Numbered from the stretch's first letter, positions 1 to 6,379 are shown. The stretch: 6,436 nucleotides of DNA from an uncultured Collinsella sp. (GCA_900545875.1 URAQ01000099.1:1-6436); one strand, 5' to 3'. A program made the numbers and translations. The notes: a model not told the origin generated them from the sequence alone.

Positions 1-593
1 AACTGCTCGCCCGCCCACGCGGCAGCGGCAGTAAGCTCGCCGCGTGCGGGCGGCAGTGCCGAGAAAAATCGCTCCGTCACACGGCGACAACCGATGTCCA
101 GCGAACGCGTGCCCTCCAGCGCAAAGACCCCACGCTCCGGCGCATAGACGCCCGTCGCGAGCTCCGTGGATCCGCCGCCCGAATCGGCAACAATGATGCG
201 CTCGCCGGCGAAGTCGTGCGCCACGCCAAAAAACGTCAGGCACGCCTCGACCTCGCCCGGAATCACCTGCGGTTCGAGCCCCAGCTCACGCAGACCGTCC
301 AGCAGCAGTGCGGCATTGGATGCATCGCGCGCGGCGCTCGTGCATGTGGTGCAAATGCACGCGGCCCCAAAGGCACGCGCCTCGTCCACAAACATGCGGC
401 ATGCAGCGAGCACGCGCTCGACCGCCGCCTCGCAAAAGCGACCCGTCGCGTCCACACCCTCGCCCAGGTCGGTAATCTCGGTATGCTTGGACGATTCCAC
501 GATCGCCCCGGCCTCGACCTGCGCCAGCACCAGTCGCGACGACACCGTTCCCAGATCGATCGCCGCCACCTTATATCGTTTGCAATCTGCCAT
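1..593 (-). CDS. ppx: Ppx/GppA family phosphatase (exopolyphosphatase / pppGpp phosphohydrolase), C-terminus cut by window edge
   Basis: This reads from an ATG at 591-593 leftwards through 197 codons without a stop, then leaves the window. The family is an ASKHA-fold phosphatase that releases phosphate from the ends of polyphosphate or from pppGpp in the cytoplasm. Visible motifs are the phosphate-1 loop IDLGTVSSR (residues 12-20), TSAARDASN (85-93), the acidic GEVEA loop (113-117), the phosphate-2 loop DSGGGSTEL (137-145) and DIGCRRVTERF (166-176). These match the N-terminal catalytic lobes; family members are about 300-500 residues long. The phosphate-1 loop has Val17 where most homologues have Asn (GTNS). 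The start is fixed by a strong GGAGGGG site just upstream. The gene lies 20 nt after the DivIC-like gene and is probably co-transcribed with it. Ppx and GppA activities cannot be told apart from this fragment. Confidence 0.92.
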   Translation of the reverse strand, partial: MADCKRYKVAAIDLGTVSSRLVLAQVEAGAIVESSKHTEITDLGEGVDATGRFCEAAVERVLAACRMFVDEARAFGAACICTTCTSAARDASNAALLLDGLRELGLEPQVIPGEVEACLTFFGVAHDFAGERIIVADSGGGSTELATGVYAPERGVFALEGTRSLDIGCRRVTERFFSALPPARGELTAAAAWAGEQ

Positions 594-613
594 TGCGGGC
601 TCCCCTCCGGGCG

Positions 614-1375
614 CTATTTGCCGTTGGACACGACCGTCTGGCCCTCGACACCGTTAAACCCAAACAGCATGTCGAGCGCCTGGATGTACCACGGGGCGTC
701 CTTACCGACTTCTTCGATTTCCTTGGCAACTTCGCTGGCCTTCTTAGCGTTCGACGACTTCTTGCTCGAAGACGAATCCGAATCGTCGTCCAGGCCCTGC
801 ACTTCAACCCTCTTCTCGCCGGGCATCACCAGGCCCAGATCCTCGGACGCCGCATCCTTAATGCCCTCCTCCGAGAGCAGTTTGTCGACGCTTTTTTGCA
901 GCTCATCATTGTATTGCTGACGAATCTCGACCTGCTTGGCCAAGATATCGCTCGAACGCTTTGCCACGTACAGATCGCGCACGGGGAAATACAGGCTCAC
1001 GAGCACCAGGGCAACGACAATGCCGATGAATAGCCCTCGCTGAGGACCGTGGGTAAAGTCGTAGATCGCCTTGACCACCGCGTTGTCGTTGGCGTAGTGC
1101 ATAAAGTCCGAGCCCGAAAAACGGTTCGAAGGCCTGCTCGACCTATCGTGCGTTTGAGCCGACGAGCGCTGAGCATGCGACGAACGTGCCGGGCGCACTG
1201 GTCCATCTGTCGAAGTATTCACTTGAGCATTGGGGCGCGAGGTACTTGTCGGGCGCTGCATGGAGCGGTCGGCGCCGGCGTAGGCGGACCCACCGAGCTG
1301 CACCGTGCGCGCACGGCGAGGCGACGGCTCACGCGAACCGGCGGAATAGTACCTGTTGTCGTAAATCTGATCCAT
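614..1375 (-). CDS. divIC: DivIC/FtsB-type septum formation initiator with long disordered tails
   Basis: A 253-residue single-pass membrane protein of the FtsB/DivIC family, which acts in the divisome with FtsL and FtsQ/DivIB. Residues 1-88 are a basic, Ser/Arg/Pro-rich, probably disordered cytoplasmic region. Residues 114-132 are one hydrophobic membrane segment. Residues 135-172 are a charged coiled-coil candidate. The family signature follows at about 171-194, including DLGLVMPGEKRVEV. A Ser/Asp/Lys-rich linker (195-212) and a C-terminal patch with WYIQALDMLFGF (229-240) complete it. Typical FtsB/DivIC proteins are about 100-130 residues, so both ends are extended. I chose the ATG at 1373-1375, preceded by AAGG. 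An in-frame upstream start at 1501 would run through the enolase terminator and its extra residues do not resemble the family. Next downstream is ppx, 20 nt away. Family confidence is high; assigning DivIC rather than FtsB is by convention. Confidence 0.87.
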   Translation of the reverse strand: MDQIYDNRYYSAGSREPSPRRARTVQLGGSAYAGADRSMQRPTSTSRPNAQVNTSTDGPVRPARSSHAQRSSAQTHDRSSRPSNRFSGSDFMHYANDNAVVKAIYDFTHGPQRGLFIGIVVALVLVSLYFPVRDLYVAKRSSDILAKQVEIRQQYNDELQKSVDKLLSEEGIKDAASEDLGLVMPGEKRVEVQGLDDDSDSSSSKKSSNAKKASEVAKEIEEVGKDAPWYIQALDMLFGFNGVEGQTVVSNGK

Positions 1376-1418
1376 GTGCGCCTTGTGCGGTTGAGGTTTG
1401 TTTGCGCTAAGTATTCTA

Positions 1419-1427
1419 GTTATAGCA
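1419..1427 (-). promoter_or_regulatory. Extended -10 promoter candidate for divIC-ppx
   Basis: Read on the minus strand, this is TGC followed by TATAAC: a TGn extended -10 with five of six matches to TATAAT. There is no convincing -35 at 16-18 nt, which is typical of extended -10 promoters. It lies just downstream of the enolase terminator and about 44-52 nt before the divIC start codon, so transcription would begin near 1412 with a leader of about 35 nt. TAGAAT overlaps nearby as an alternative -10. Inferred from sequence only. Confidence 0.45.
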
Positions 1428-1466
1428 CGAGCGCCCGCACCGCCTTCGCCAGCCTTTGCTCGACAT

Positions 1467-1498
1467 AAAAAAGGCGCTGAGTCATATGGCCCAGCGCC
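1467..1498 (-). terminator. Rho-independent terminator of eno
   Basis: On the minus strand, GGCGCTG (1498-1492) and CAGCGCC (1479-1473) form a perfect 7-bp GC-rich stem around a 12-nt loop. Six T residues (1472-1467) follow at once. It sits about 75 nt past the enolase stop. This is the only textbook intrinsic terminator in the window, and it separates eno from divIC-ppx. Confidence 0.88.
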
Positions 1499-1571
1499 CA
1501 ATGGTGCTCAACAGCGCCCGGCTGGAGCAAGGCAAATCCGAGTCTTCCCCGCCCCCGCGACCTCCGCGTGC

Positions 1572-2873
<1,302 letters not shown>

Positions 2874-2934
2874 TCACTTGGAAACGTAGTGGATGCAAGC
2901 GACCGGCTGACCGTGCACCATCGGTGCGTCTCCG

Positions 2935-2979
2935 TAAGTTAGCCATGTCGCACTTTTTGCATTATGCCCTAAGTTAGCC
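2935..2979. repeat. Direct repeat TAAGTTAGCC, two copies in the eno leader
   Basis: TAAGTTAGCC occurs exactly at 2935-2944 and 2970-2979, with starts 35 bp apart. On the minus strand these read GGCTAACTTA. The upstream copy sits in the spacer of the proposed eno promoter and the other lies just after the proposed transcription start. This would suit a pair of operator sites, but function is inferred. Confidence 0.5.
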
Positions 2980-2989
2980 GAGGGATACA
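2961..2989 (-). promoter_or_regulatory. Candidate eno promoter
   Basis: On the minus strand CATAAT (2966-2961) is a good -10 match. The hexamer 17 nt upstream (TGTATC, 2989-2984) is a poor -35. An AT-rich stretch at 2991-3010 just upstream could act as an UP element. The predicted leader is about 90 nt. One copy of the direct repeat GGCTAACTTA falls inside the spacer. Weak prediction; the AT-rich stretch also overlaps the tail of the hairpin after mazG. Confidence 0.3.
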
Positions 2990-3000
2990 CTTGATTTTCG

Positions 3001-3043
3001 AAAAATTTAGCGGGAACGATGAGGCGTGTCAGCCCGTCGTTCC
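3001..3043 (-). terminator. Possible weak terminator after mazG
   Basis: GGAACGA (3043-3037 on the minus strand) pairs perfectly with TCGTTCC (3019-3013), with an inner GGC/GCC step. A run of five T residues (3005-3001) begins 7 nt after the stem. It starts 7 nt past the mazG stop. The gap between stem and T-run makes it weaker than the eno terminator, so partial read-through into eno is possible. Confidence 0.42.
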
Positions 3044-3050
3044 AGCAGTC

Positions 3051-3911
3051 TTACTCCTCCGCCTTTGCGGCATCCCACAGGTCGTTGAGGCCGTGGGTCG
3101 AAAGCTCGGCAAGATCCACGTGGGCGTCGGACGCCATCTGCTCCATCGCGGCCCAGCGACGGCGAAACTTGGCCGTGCTCGCGCGCAGGGCACTCTCGGC
3201 GTCGATCCCCTCTTTGCGCGCGACGTTGACCAAGGCAAAGAGCAGGTCGCCAAACTCCATTTCGCGCTCGGGCGAGCCAGGGGCCTCGGCCTCAAACTCG
3301 GCACGTTCCTCGGCGACCTCATCCCACACGTCCTGGACCGTCTCCCACTCAAAGCCCACGGCAGCCGCCTTGCGCGACACCTTCTGAGCCTGCATCAGCG
3401 CCGGCAGATGCGTGGGCACGCCGTCGAGCAGACCCTCGGGCGCGGCCTCGCCCGCTGCCACGGCCTTGTCCTTGGCGGCTTTCTCGGCAAGCTTGACCTC
3501 GTCCCAAATCTTGAGTACCTCGTCGGAACTGTCGGCATCTACATCGCCAAACACGTGCGGATGACGGCGGATGAGCTTGGCATCGATATCACGCGCCACG
3601 TCGGCCAGCGTAAACTCGCCGGCGTCCGCCGCAATCTGCGCATGCAGCACGACCTGCATGAGCACGTCGCCCAGCTCCTCGCGTAGGTGAACCGCGTCGT
3701 CCGCCTCGATGCAGTCGAGTGCCTCGTAGGCCTCCTCGATCATGTTCTTGCCGATGCTGCGGTGCGTCTGCTCACGGTCCCACGGGCAGCCGTCGGGCTG
3801 ACGCAAGCGCCAGACGATCTGCACCAGATGTTGTAGCTCGGCCGACGCGTCGACCAGCGTGGACAAATCGCGCGAGCCCTCGGCATTTTGCTGAGCCATG
3901 TGCTGCGCCAT
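3051..3911 (-). CDS. mazG: Nucleoside triphosphate pyrophosphohydrolase MazG (two tandem MazG domains)
   Basis: A 286-residue full-length MazG (the E. coli protein is about 263). The family hydrolyses (d)NTPs to NMP and pyrophosphate, sanitising nucleotide pools and, in some bacteria, affecting (p)ppGpp levels. The N-terminal domain covers about 24-143, with LRQPDGCPWDREQTH (36-50), the metal-binding EExxE (Glu59, 60, 63) and ExxD (Glu79, Asp82), then RRHPHVFGD (115-123). The second domain covers about 163-255, with EVAEERAEFE (198-207) and EMEFGD (217-222; ExxD Glu219/Asp222). Both metal sites look intact. The start at 3911 is preferred over Met5 because GGAGGAGGA ends at the right distance from it. 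The gene begins 2 nt after the phosphodiesterase stop codon, so the two are very probably translationally coupled. Eno follows downstream, as in actinobacterial mazG-eno clusters. Confidence 0.95.
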   Translation of the reverse strand: MAQHMAQQNAEGSRDLSTLVDASAELQHLVQIVWRLRQPDGCPWDREQTHRSIGKNMIEEAYEALDCIEADDAVHLREELGDVLMQVVLHAQIAADAGEFTLADVARDIDAKLIRRHPHVFGDVDADSSDEVLKIWDEVKLAEKAAKDKAVAAGEAAPEGLLDGVPTHLPALMQAQKVSRKAAAVGFEWETVQDVWDEVAEERAEFEAEAPGSPEREMEFGDLLFALVNVARKEGIDAESALRASTAKFRRRWAAMEQMASDAHVDLAELSTHGLNDLWDAAKAEE

Positions 3912-3913
3912 GG

Positions 3914-4462
3914 TTATTCCTCCTCCAGGACCACGTGGCGGAACGCGCCGCCCTCGTAGATGCCGTAGCTGTGCGAGCCGTCCTTGGGGATGCTCACGCT
4001 ACCGGGGTTGAAGAGCCACAGGCCCGGGTGCGCGGCGCTTTCCTCGTTGACCTTGACGTGCGTGTGACCGTAGACGAGCGCGGAGCCCTCGGGCAGCGCG
4101 GGCGCGTGGTCGACGCTGTTGTGCATGCCGGCGCCAAAGACGTGGCCGTGCGTCAGGAACAGCTCACGGCCGGTTTCGTCAAACAGCGTGGCGTAGTCGG
4201 CCATGACGGGGAAGTCGAGGACCATCTGGTCGACCTCGGCGTCGCAGTTGCCGCGCACCGCGATGATGCGGTCGGCCAGGGCGTTGAGCAGCGGGATTAC
4301 GCGCTTGGGGGCGTAATCGCGCGGCAGGTCGTTGCGTGGACCGTGGTAGAGCAGGTCGCCCAGCAGCACGATGCGGTCGGGCTGCTCGGAATCGATGGCG
4401 GTGACCAGGCGCTCGGTCCAGTATGCCGAGCCGTGGATGTCGGAGGCGATGAGGTATTTCAT
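3914..4462 (-). CDS. yfcE: YfcE/MJ0936-type metallophosphoesterase (phosphodiesterase)
   Basis: A 182-residue calcineurin-like metallophosphoesterase, the same length as E. coli YfcE (184). The family uses a dinuclear metal centre to cleave phosphodiesters, and the physiological substrate is unknown. The full motif series is present: DIH (8-10), GDLLYHGPRN (35-44, Asp36), GNCD (71-74), THGH (104-107), GHTH (132-135) and NPGS (152-155). Nothing essential is missing. There is no signal peptide or membrane segment, so it should be cytoplasmic. The ATG at 4460-4462 has AAAGGA upstream. It lies 60 nt after the LarC-like gene, with a hairpin in between, and 2 nt before mazG. That makes it the middle gene of a likely three-gene unit. 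The pairing with MazG suggests nucleotide or nucleotide-cofactor housekeeping, but this is only inference from position. Confidence 0.93.
   Translation of the reverse strand: MKYLIASDIHGSAYWTERLVTAIDSEQPDRIVLLGDLLYHGPRNDLPRDYAPKRVIPLLNALADRIIAVRGNCDAEVDQMVLDFPVMADYATLFDETGRELFLTHGHVFGAGMHNSVDHAPALPEGSALVYGHTHVKVNEESAAHPGLWLFNPGSVSIPKDGSHSYGIYEGGAFRHVVLEEE
3917..3926 (-). promoter_or_regulatory. Ribosome binding site of mazG, inside the end of the phosphodiesterase gene
   Basis: On the minus strand GGAGGAGGAA encodes the last Glu codons of the upstream gene and also gives a near-perfect Shine-Dalgarno for the mazG ATG at 3911. It fixes the mazG start and supports coupling. Confidence 0.75.
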
Positions 4463-4491
4463 GGGAAGATCCTTTCGAATGGGGTTGATAT

Positions 4492-4519
4492 GGCTGGGCG
4501 CAGGATGTCGCCACCAGCC
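4492..4519 (-). other. Intercistronic hairpin between the LarC-like gene and yfcE
   Basis: On the minus strand GGCTG-(GT)-GGCG, an 8-nt loop, then CGCC-CAGCC forms a 9-bp GC-rich stem with a 2-nt bulge. It starts 3 nt past the stop of the LarC-like gene. No T-run follows, so it is not a classical terminator. It could stabilise the upstream message or attenuate transcription. Confidence 0.45.
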
Positions 4520-4522
4520 GCG

Positions 4523-5008
4523 TTATTCAAATCGCAGTGCCACGGCTTGTGCCGCCTGCATCACGCGCTGGAGCGGCACATTGTGCTCGCGGGCGAGACG
4601 GGCGCAGTCCTCGTACTCGGGCGCCGCGCGCTCACTGCCGTCGGGTAGGGTGGCCACCTTGACGGATACCTCGCCCCATGGCGTCGTTACGCGCTCAAAG
4701 CGGCGTGGCAGGCAAACGCGCTCCATGACCTGGCGACGAATGCCGTTGGTCGTGGTTTCCAAAAAGATAATCGTCTGCAGGCGCTCGATATCCTCGTAGG
4801 TGCAGATTACCTGCAGCTGCCAGCCGGGGCGGCCTTTCTTGCAATAGAGGGGCAGCCAGTGCACCTCGCGGGCGCCTGCCCCGCGCAGACGGTCGGCGGC
4901 GTAGGCGAGCACCTCGGGCGACGCATCGTCGATGTCGCATTCCAGCTTGACGATGGTTTCGGGTGCATCGGTCTCGCGGGACAGCGGGGATGTACTATCG
5001 CATGGCAT
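4523..5008 (-). CDS. Stand-alone LarC C-terminal-domain protein (LarC2-like, nickel-pincer cofactor insertase family, DUF111)
   Basis: A 161-residue protein matching only the C-terminal half of LarC, the CTP-dependent enzyme that inserts nickel into the pincer cofactor of lactate racemase. Family motifs in order are LECDIDD (22-28), CKKGRPG (56-62), ETTTNGIR (84-91), RVCLPRRF (97-104), TPWGEVSVKV (109-118) and PEYEDC (130-135). The N-terminal LarC1 part, normally about 250 residues with a His-rich metal region, is absent. No remnant is seen in the divergent intergenic region upstream, and no larA, larB or larE lies nearby. In Lactobacillus plantarum the LarC halves are joined by ribosomal frameshifting; here there is no upstream half to join. 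The ATG at 5006-5008 is chosen because AAAGGAG precedes it. In-frame starts further upstream (5047, 5146) lack such a site and would add unrelated residues. The role is unknown: it may be a CTP-binding domain reused for another purpose. Confidence 0.85.
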   Translation of the reverse strand: MPCDSTSPLSRETDAPETIVKLECDIDDASPEVLAYAADRLRGAGAREVHWLPLYCKKGRPGWQLQVICTYEDIERLQTIIFLETTTNGIRRQVMERVCLPRRFERVTTPWGEVSVKVATLPDGSERAAPEYEDCARLAREHNVPLQRVMQAAQAVALRFE

Positions 5009-5017
5009 ACGGTCCGG

Positions 5018-5024
5018 CTCCTTT
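5018..5024 (-). promoter_or_regulatory. Ribosome binding site deciding the LarC-like start
   Basis: AAAGGAG on the minus strand, 9 nt before the ATG at 5008. It argues against the longer in-frame starts upstream. Confidence 0.7.
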
Positions 5025-5107
5025 CCGCACGGGCTCGTTTTGTTCATCCAAACGCTAGCACATCGCAGGCTGCGCGAGTGTGACGGCGCGTGATGAGCGC
5101 GATTTTC

Positions 5108-5119
5108 CTTGTCGACAAG
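5108..5119. promoter_or_regulatory. 12-bp perfect palindrome CTTGTCGACAAG, operator candidate
   Basis: CTTGTCGACAAG is its own reverse complement. Directly next to it AAACCGACA (5120-5128) is an inverted match to TGTCGGTTT (5180-5188), in the loop and arm of the long inverted repeat. Its position between divergent genes suits an operator for a dimeric regulator. No regulator gene is visible in the window. Confidence 0.4.
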
Positions 5120-5142
5120 AAACCGACACTCCACCGCCCCGG

Positions 5143-5172
5143 CCAAACATGTACATCAGCCTCCAAACATGT
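5143..5172 (+). repeat. Direct repeat CCAAACATGT, two copies 20 bp apart
   Basis: Exact copies lie at 5143-5152 and 5163-5172, so their starts are 20 bp apart, about two helical turns. The first overlaps the outer edge of the left palindrome arm and the second runs into its loop. It may be part of the same repeat unit rather than a separate site. Confidence 0.5.
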
Positions 5173-5209
5173 CATTATTTGTCGGTTTTGGAGGCTGACG
5201 TACACGTTT
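5145..5209 (-). repeat. Long imperfect inverted repeat (23-bp arms, 19-nt loop)
   Basis: Arms 5145-5167 and 5187-5209 are reverse complements at 21 of 23 positions. The shared core is TCAGCCTCCAAA. Both mismatches are A opposite C on the plus strand, which become G-U pairs in a minus-strand RNA, so a minus-strand transcript could form an unbroken 23-bp hairpin. Size and form resemble a dispersed intergenic palindromic repeat (REP- or MITE-like). No transposase or clear target duplication is seen. The arms also create mirrored open reading frames that I regard as spurious. Confidence 0.75.
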
Positions 5210-5299
5210 TGAGAGCAAGCGAGGCCGCACCACGCGCCGCGCAACCTTTCCAATCGATTTCGATCCCCGGCGTGCCCGGCGTGTTGAGAGCTGCGCCAT

Positions 5300-5305
5300 T
5301 ACAAT
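5300..5305 (+). promoter_or_regulatory. -10 candidate for the PHP gene
   Basis: TACAAT matches five of six of the -10 consensus. It lies 32 nt before the ATG, giving a leader of about 26 nt. TTGAGA at 5284-5289 is only 10 nt upstream, too close for a -35, and no better -35 is visible. The promoter is therefore either weak or activator-dependent. Confidence 0.3.
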
Positions 5306-5337
5306 GAAGCGGATTCGCTTGACGCAAAGGAGCCGCT

Positions 5338-6249
5338 ATGCCCATGTGCCCGCTGGTCGATTGCCATACCCACACCTCGTTTTCGGACGGGCATGCCTCG
5401 TTTGAGGACAACGTCCGTGCCGCTGCTGCGGCCGGCTGCCGCGTCATGGTCTCGACCGACCATCTCACCCTGCCCGCCAGCATGGATGCTAACTGCGAGG
5501 TGCAGGTTACTGAGGGTGACCTCCCGGCGCATCGTCTGGCTTTTGAGGACGCTCGCAATCTTGCCGCTCAGATTGCGCCAGAACTCACCTTTATCTACGG
5601 TTTCGAATGCGATTGGTACGAGGGCTGCGAGCCTTTGGTTGAGCGCTGGTCCCAGGGCGCCGTCGTGCGCCTGGGCAGTGTGCACTGGATTGGCAACCCA
5701 GGCGATATCATGGCCGGTGCCGCGGGTACGGCGGGAACGGAGGACGTCGCTCGTCCCGATACGCCCGATTCGCGCTGCGGCTGGATCGACGATGACACCA
5801 ACCTGCACGTTTGGGAAAACCTGGGGGTACGCGGCGTGTGGGAGCGCTATGTCGATGACTGGTGCCGCGCCTGCGAGAGCCCGCTCAACTTTGATGTGAT
5901 GGCTCACCCCGACCTGGTCATGCGCTTTTCGAAGGAAGGCTTTGCGCCCGATTTTGACCCCGCACCGTTTTGGCAGCAGATGGCAGAGTGCGCGCACGAT
6001 ACGGGCCGCCGCGTTGAGGTCTCGACGGCCGCACCGCGCAAGGGCTTGGGCGACTACTACCCCGCAACCGGTCTTTTGCGCTGCTTTGCCCATGCCGAAG
6101 TGCCGATCACCTTTGGCTCGGACGCGCACCGCGCCTGCGATATCTGCTGGAACATCCGCGAGGCCCAGGCGCACGCCTACGACTGCGGTTATCGAACCTT
6201 CGACATCCCCCACGCCACCGGCGAATGGGAATCCACGCCCCTCGCCTAG
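5338..6249 (+). CDS. PHP-domain phosphoesterase, probably histidinol-phosphatase-like (EC 3.1.3.15)
   Basis: A 303-residue PHP-superfamily hydrolase with a metal centre built from His/Asp/Glu. Motifs in order are DCHTHTSFSDG (8-18; His10, His12, Asp17), STDH (39-42), YGFECDW with Glu90, LGSVHWIG with His116, DVMAHPDLV with His190, and FGSDAH (259-264; Asp262, His264). The set and spacing fit the HisK-type histidinol-phosphatase branch, which hydrolyses L-histidinol phosphate late in histidine synthesis. No his genes are nearby, so another phosphomonoester is possible. There is no signal peptide. The ATG at 5338 follows AAAGGAG with 5 nt between; an ATG two codons later is an alternative. It is the only plus-strand gene, divergent from the LarC-like gene, and is flanked on both sides by long palindromes. 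PHP family is very likely; the exact substrate is moderately so. Confidence 0.9.
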   Translation: MPMCPLVDCHTHTSFSDGHASFEDNVRAAAAAGCRVMVSTDHLTLPASMDANCEVQVTEGDLPAHRLAFEDARNLAAQIAPELTFIYGFECDWYEGCEPLVERWSQGAVVRLGSVHWIGNPGDIMAGAAGTAGTEDVARPDTPDSRCGWIDDDTNLHVWENLGVRGVWERYVDDWCRACESPLNFDVMAHPDLVMRFSKEGFAPDFDPAPFWQQMAECAHDTGRRVEVSTAAPRKGLGDYYPATGLLRCFAHAEVPITFGSDAHRACDICWNIREAQAHAYDCGYRTFDIPHATGEWESTPLA

Positions 6250-6261
6250 CCATCCCTTCAT

Positions 6262-6330
6262 AAGTTGCGGTGGAATAGGGATTGTTTTGCCTGATGAAGC
6301 GCTTAAACAGTCCCTATTTCACCGCAACTT
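6262..6330 (+). repeat. Long imperfect inverted repeat (26-bp arms, 17-nt loop) downstream of the PHP gene
   Basis: Arms 6262-6287 and 6305-6330 match as reverse complements at 24 of 26 positions. The outer part reads AAGTTGCGGTG and CACCGCAACTT. Both mismatches are G opposite T, so a plus-strand RNA would pair throughout by G-U. It begins 12 nt past the PHP stop and could act as a 3' stabilising or terminating hairpin for that message. No T-run follows, so it is not a standard intrinsic terminator. It resembles a dispersed intergenic palindromic repeat. Confidence 0.78.
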
Positions 6331-6363
6331 CCATGACTCCGTTACACCAACAAAGACTGTCCC

Positions 6364-6379
6364 AAACGACTAGTCGTTT
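6364..6379. repeat. 16-bp perfect palindrome AAACGACTAGTCGTTT
   Basis: The 16 bases are exactly self-complementary. Outside them GACTGT (6355-6360) and ACAGTC (6393-6398) form a further inverted pair. It could be an operator or part of a repeat element adjoining the larger palindrome at 6262-6330. No gene contact is visible because the window ends soon after. Confidence 0.5.

Larger units (their letters stand above)
5009..5337. other. Divergent intergenic region, 329 nt, rich in dyads
   Basis: This region lies between the minus-strand LarC-like gene and the plus-strand PHP gene. It holds a 12-bp palindrome (5108-5119), a long imperfect inverted repeat (5145-5209), a 10-bp direct repeat (5143-5172) and a -10 candidate for the PHP gene (5300-5305). 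For the LarC-like gene I find only a weak TGC-TAGCGT on the minus strand near 5053-5061. I see no gene, no LarC N-terminal remnant and no RNA gene I can name. It is more AT-rich in its middle than the neighbouring coding sequence. Confidence 0.7.

Noticed and set aside
1376..1501. Longer start for the DivIC-like protein at 1501
   Set aside because: The extra 42 residues would be coded through the eno terminator hairpin and T-run and past the promoter candidate. ATG 1375 has a ribosome binding site and a fitting N-terminus.
3719..4648. Plus-strand open frame of 309 codons over mazG and yfcE
   Set aside because: It spans two well-supported minus-strand genes and their 2-nt junction, and shows no family motif.
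5009..5146. Longer start for the LarC-like protein at 5146 or 5047
   Set aside because: The added residues are unlike LarC, there is no ribosome binding site, and the frame would run through the operator-like palindrome. AAAGGAG at 5018-5024 points to 5008.
5080..5307. Small peptides readable on both strands across the long palindrome (each containing EADVHV)
   Set aside because: The mirrored peptide is a direct result of the inverted repeat. There is no ribosome binding site or family resemblance.
5009..5337. Riboswitch or structured ncRNA of a known class in the divergent region
   Set aside because: Dyads are present, but I cannot match any conserved riboswitch core, and the transcript start is unknown.
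5299..6261. Minus-strand open frame of 320 codons opposite the PHP gene
   Set aside because: The plus-strand frame has the complete PHP motif series and a good ribosome binding site. The minus frame has neither and is a codon-bias shadow.
6262..6330. Palindrome after the PHP gene as a classical intrinsic terminator
   Set aside because: The stem is strong but no T-run follows on either strand, so I list it as a repeat/hairpin.
5145..6330. Composite transposon carrying the PHP gene
   Set aside because: The two flanking palindromes have different sequences, no transposase is present and no target duplication is apparent.
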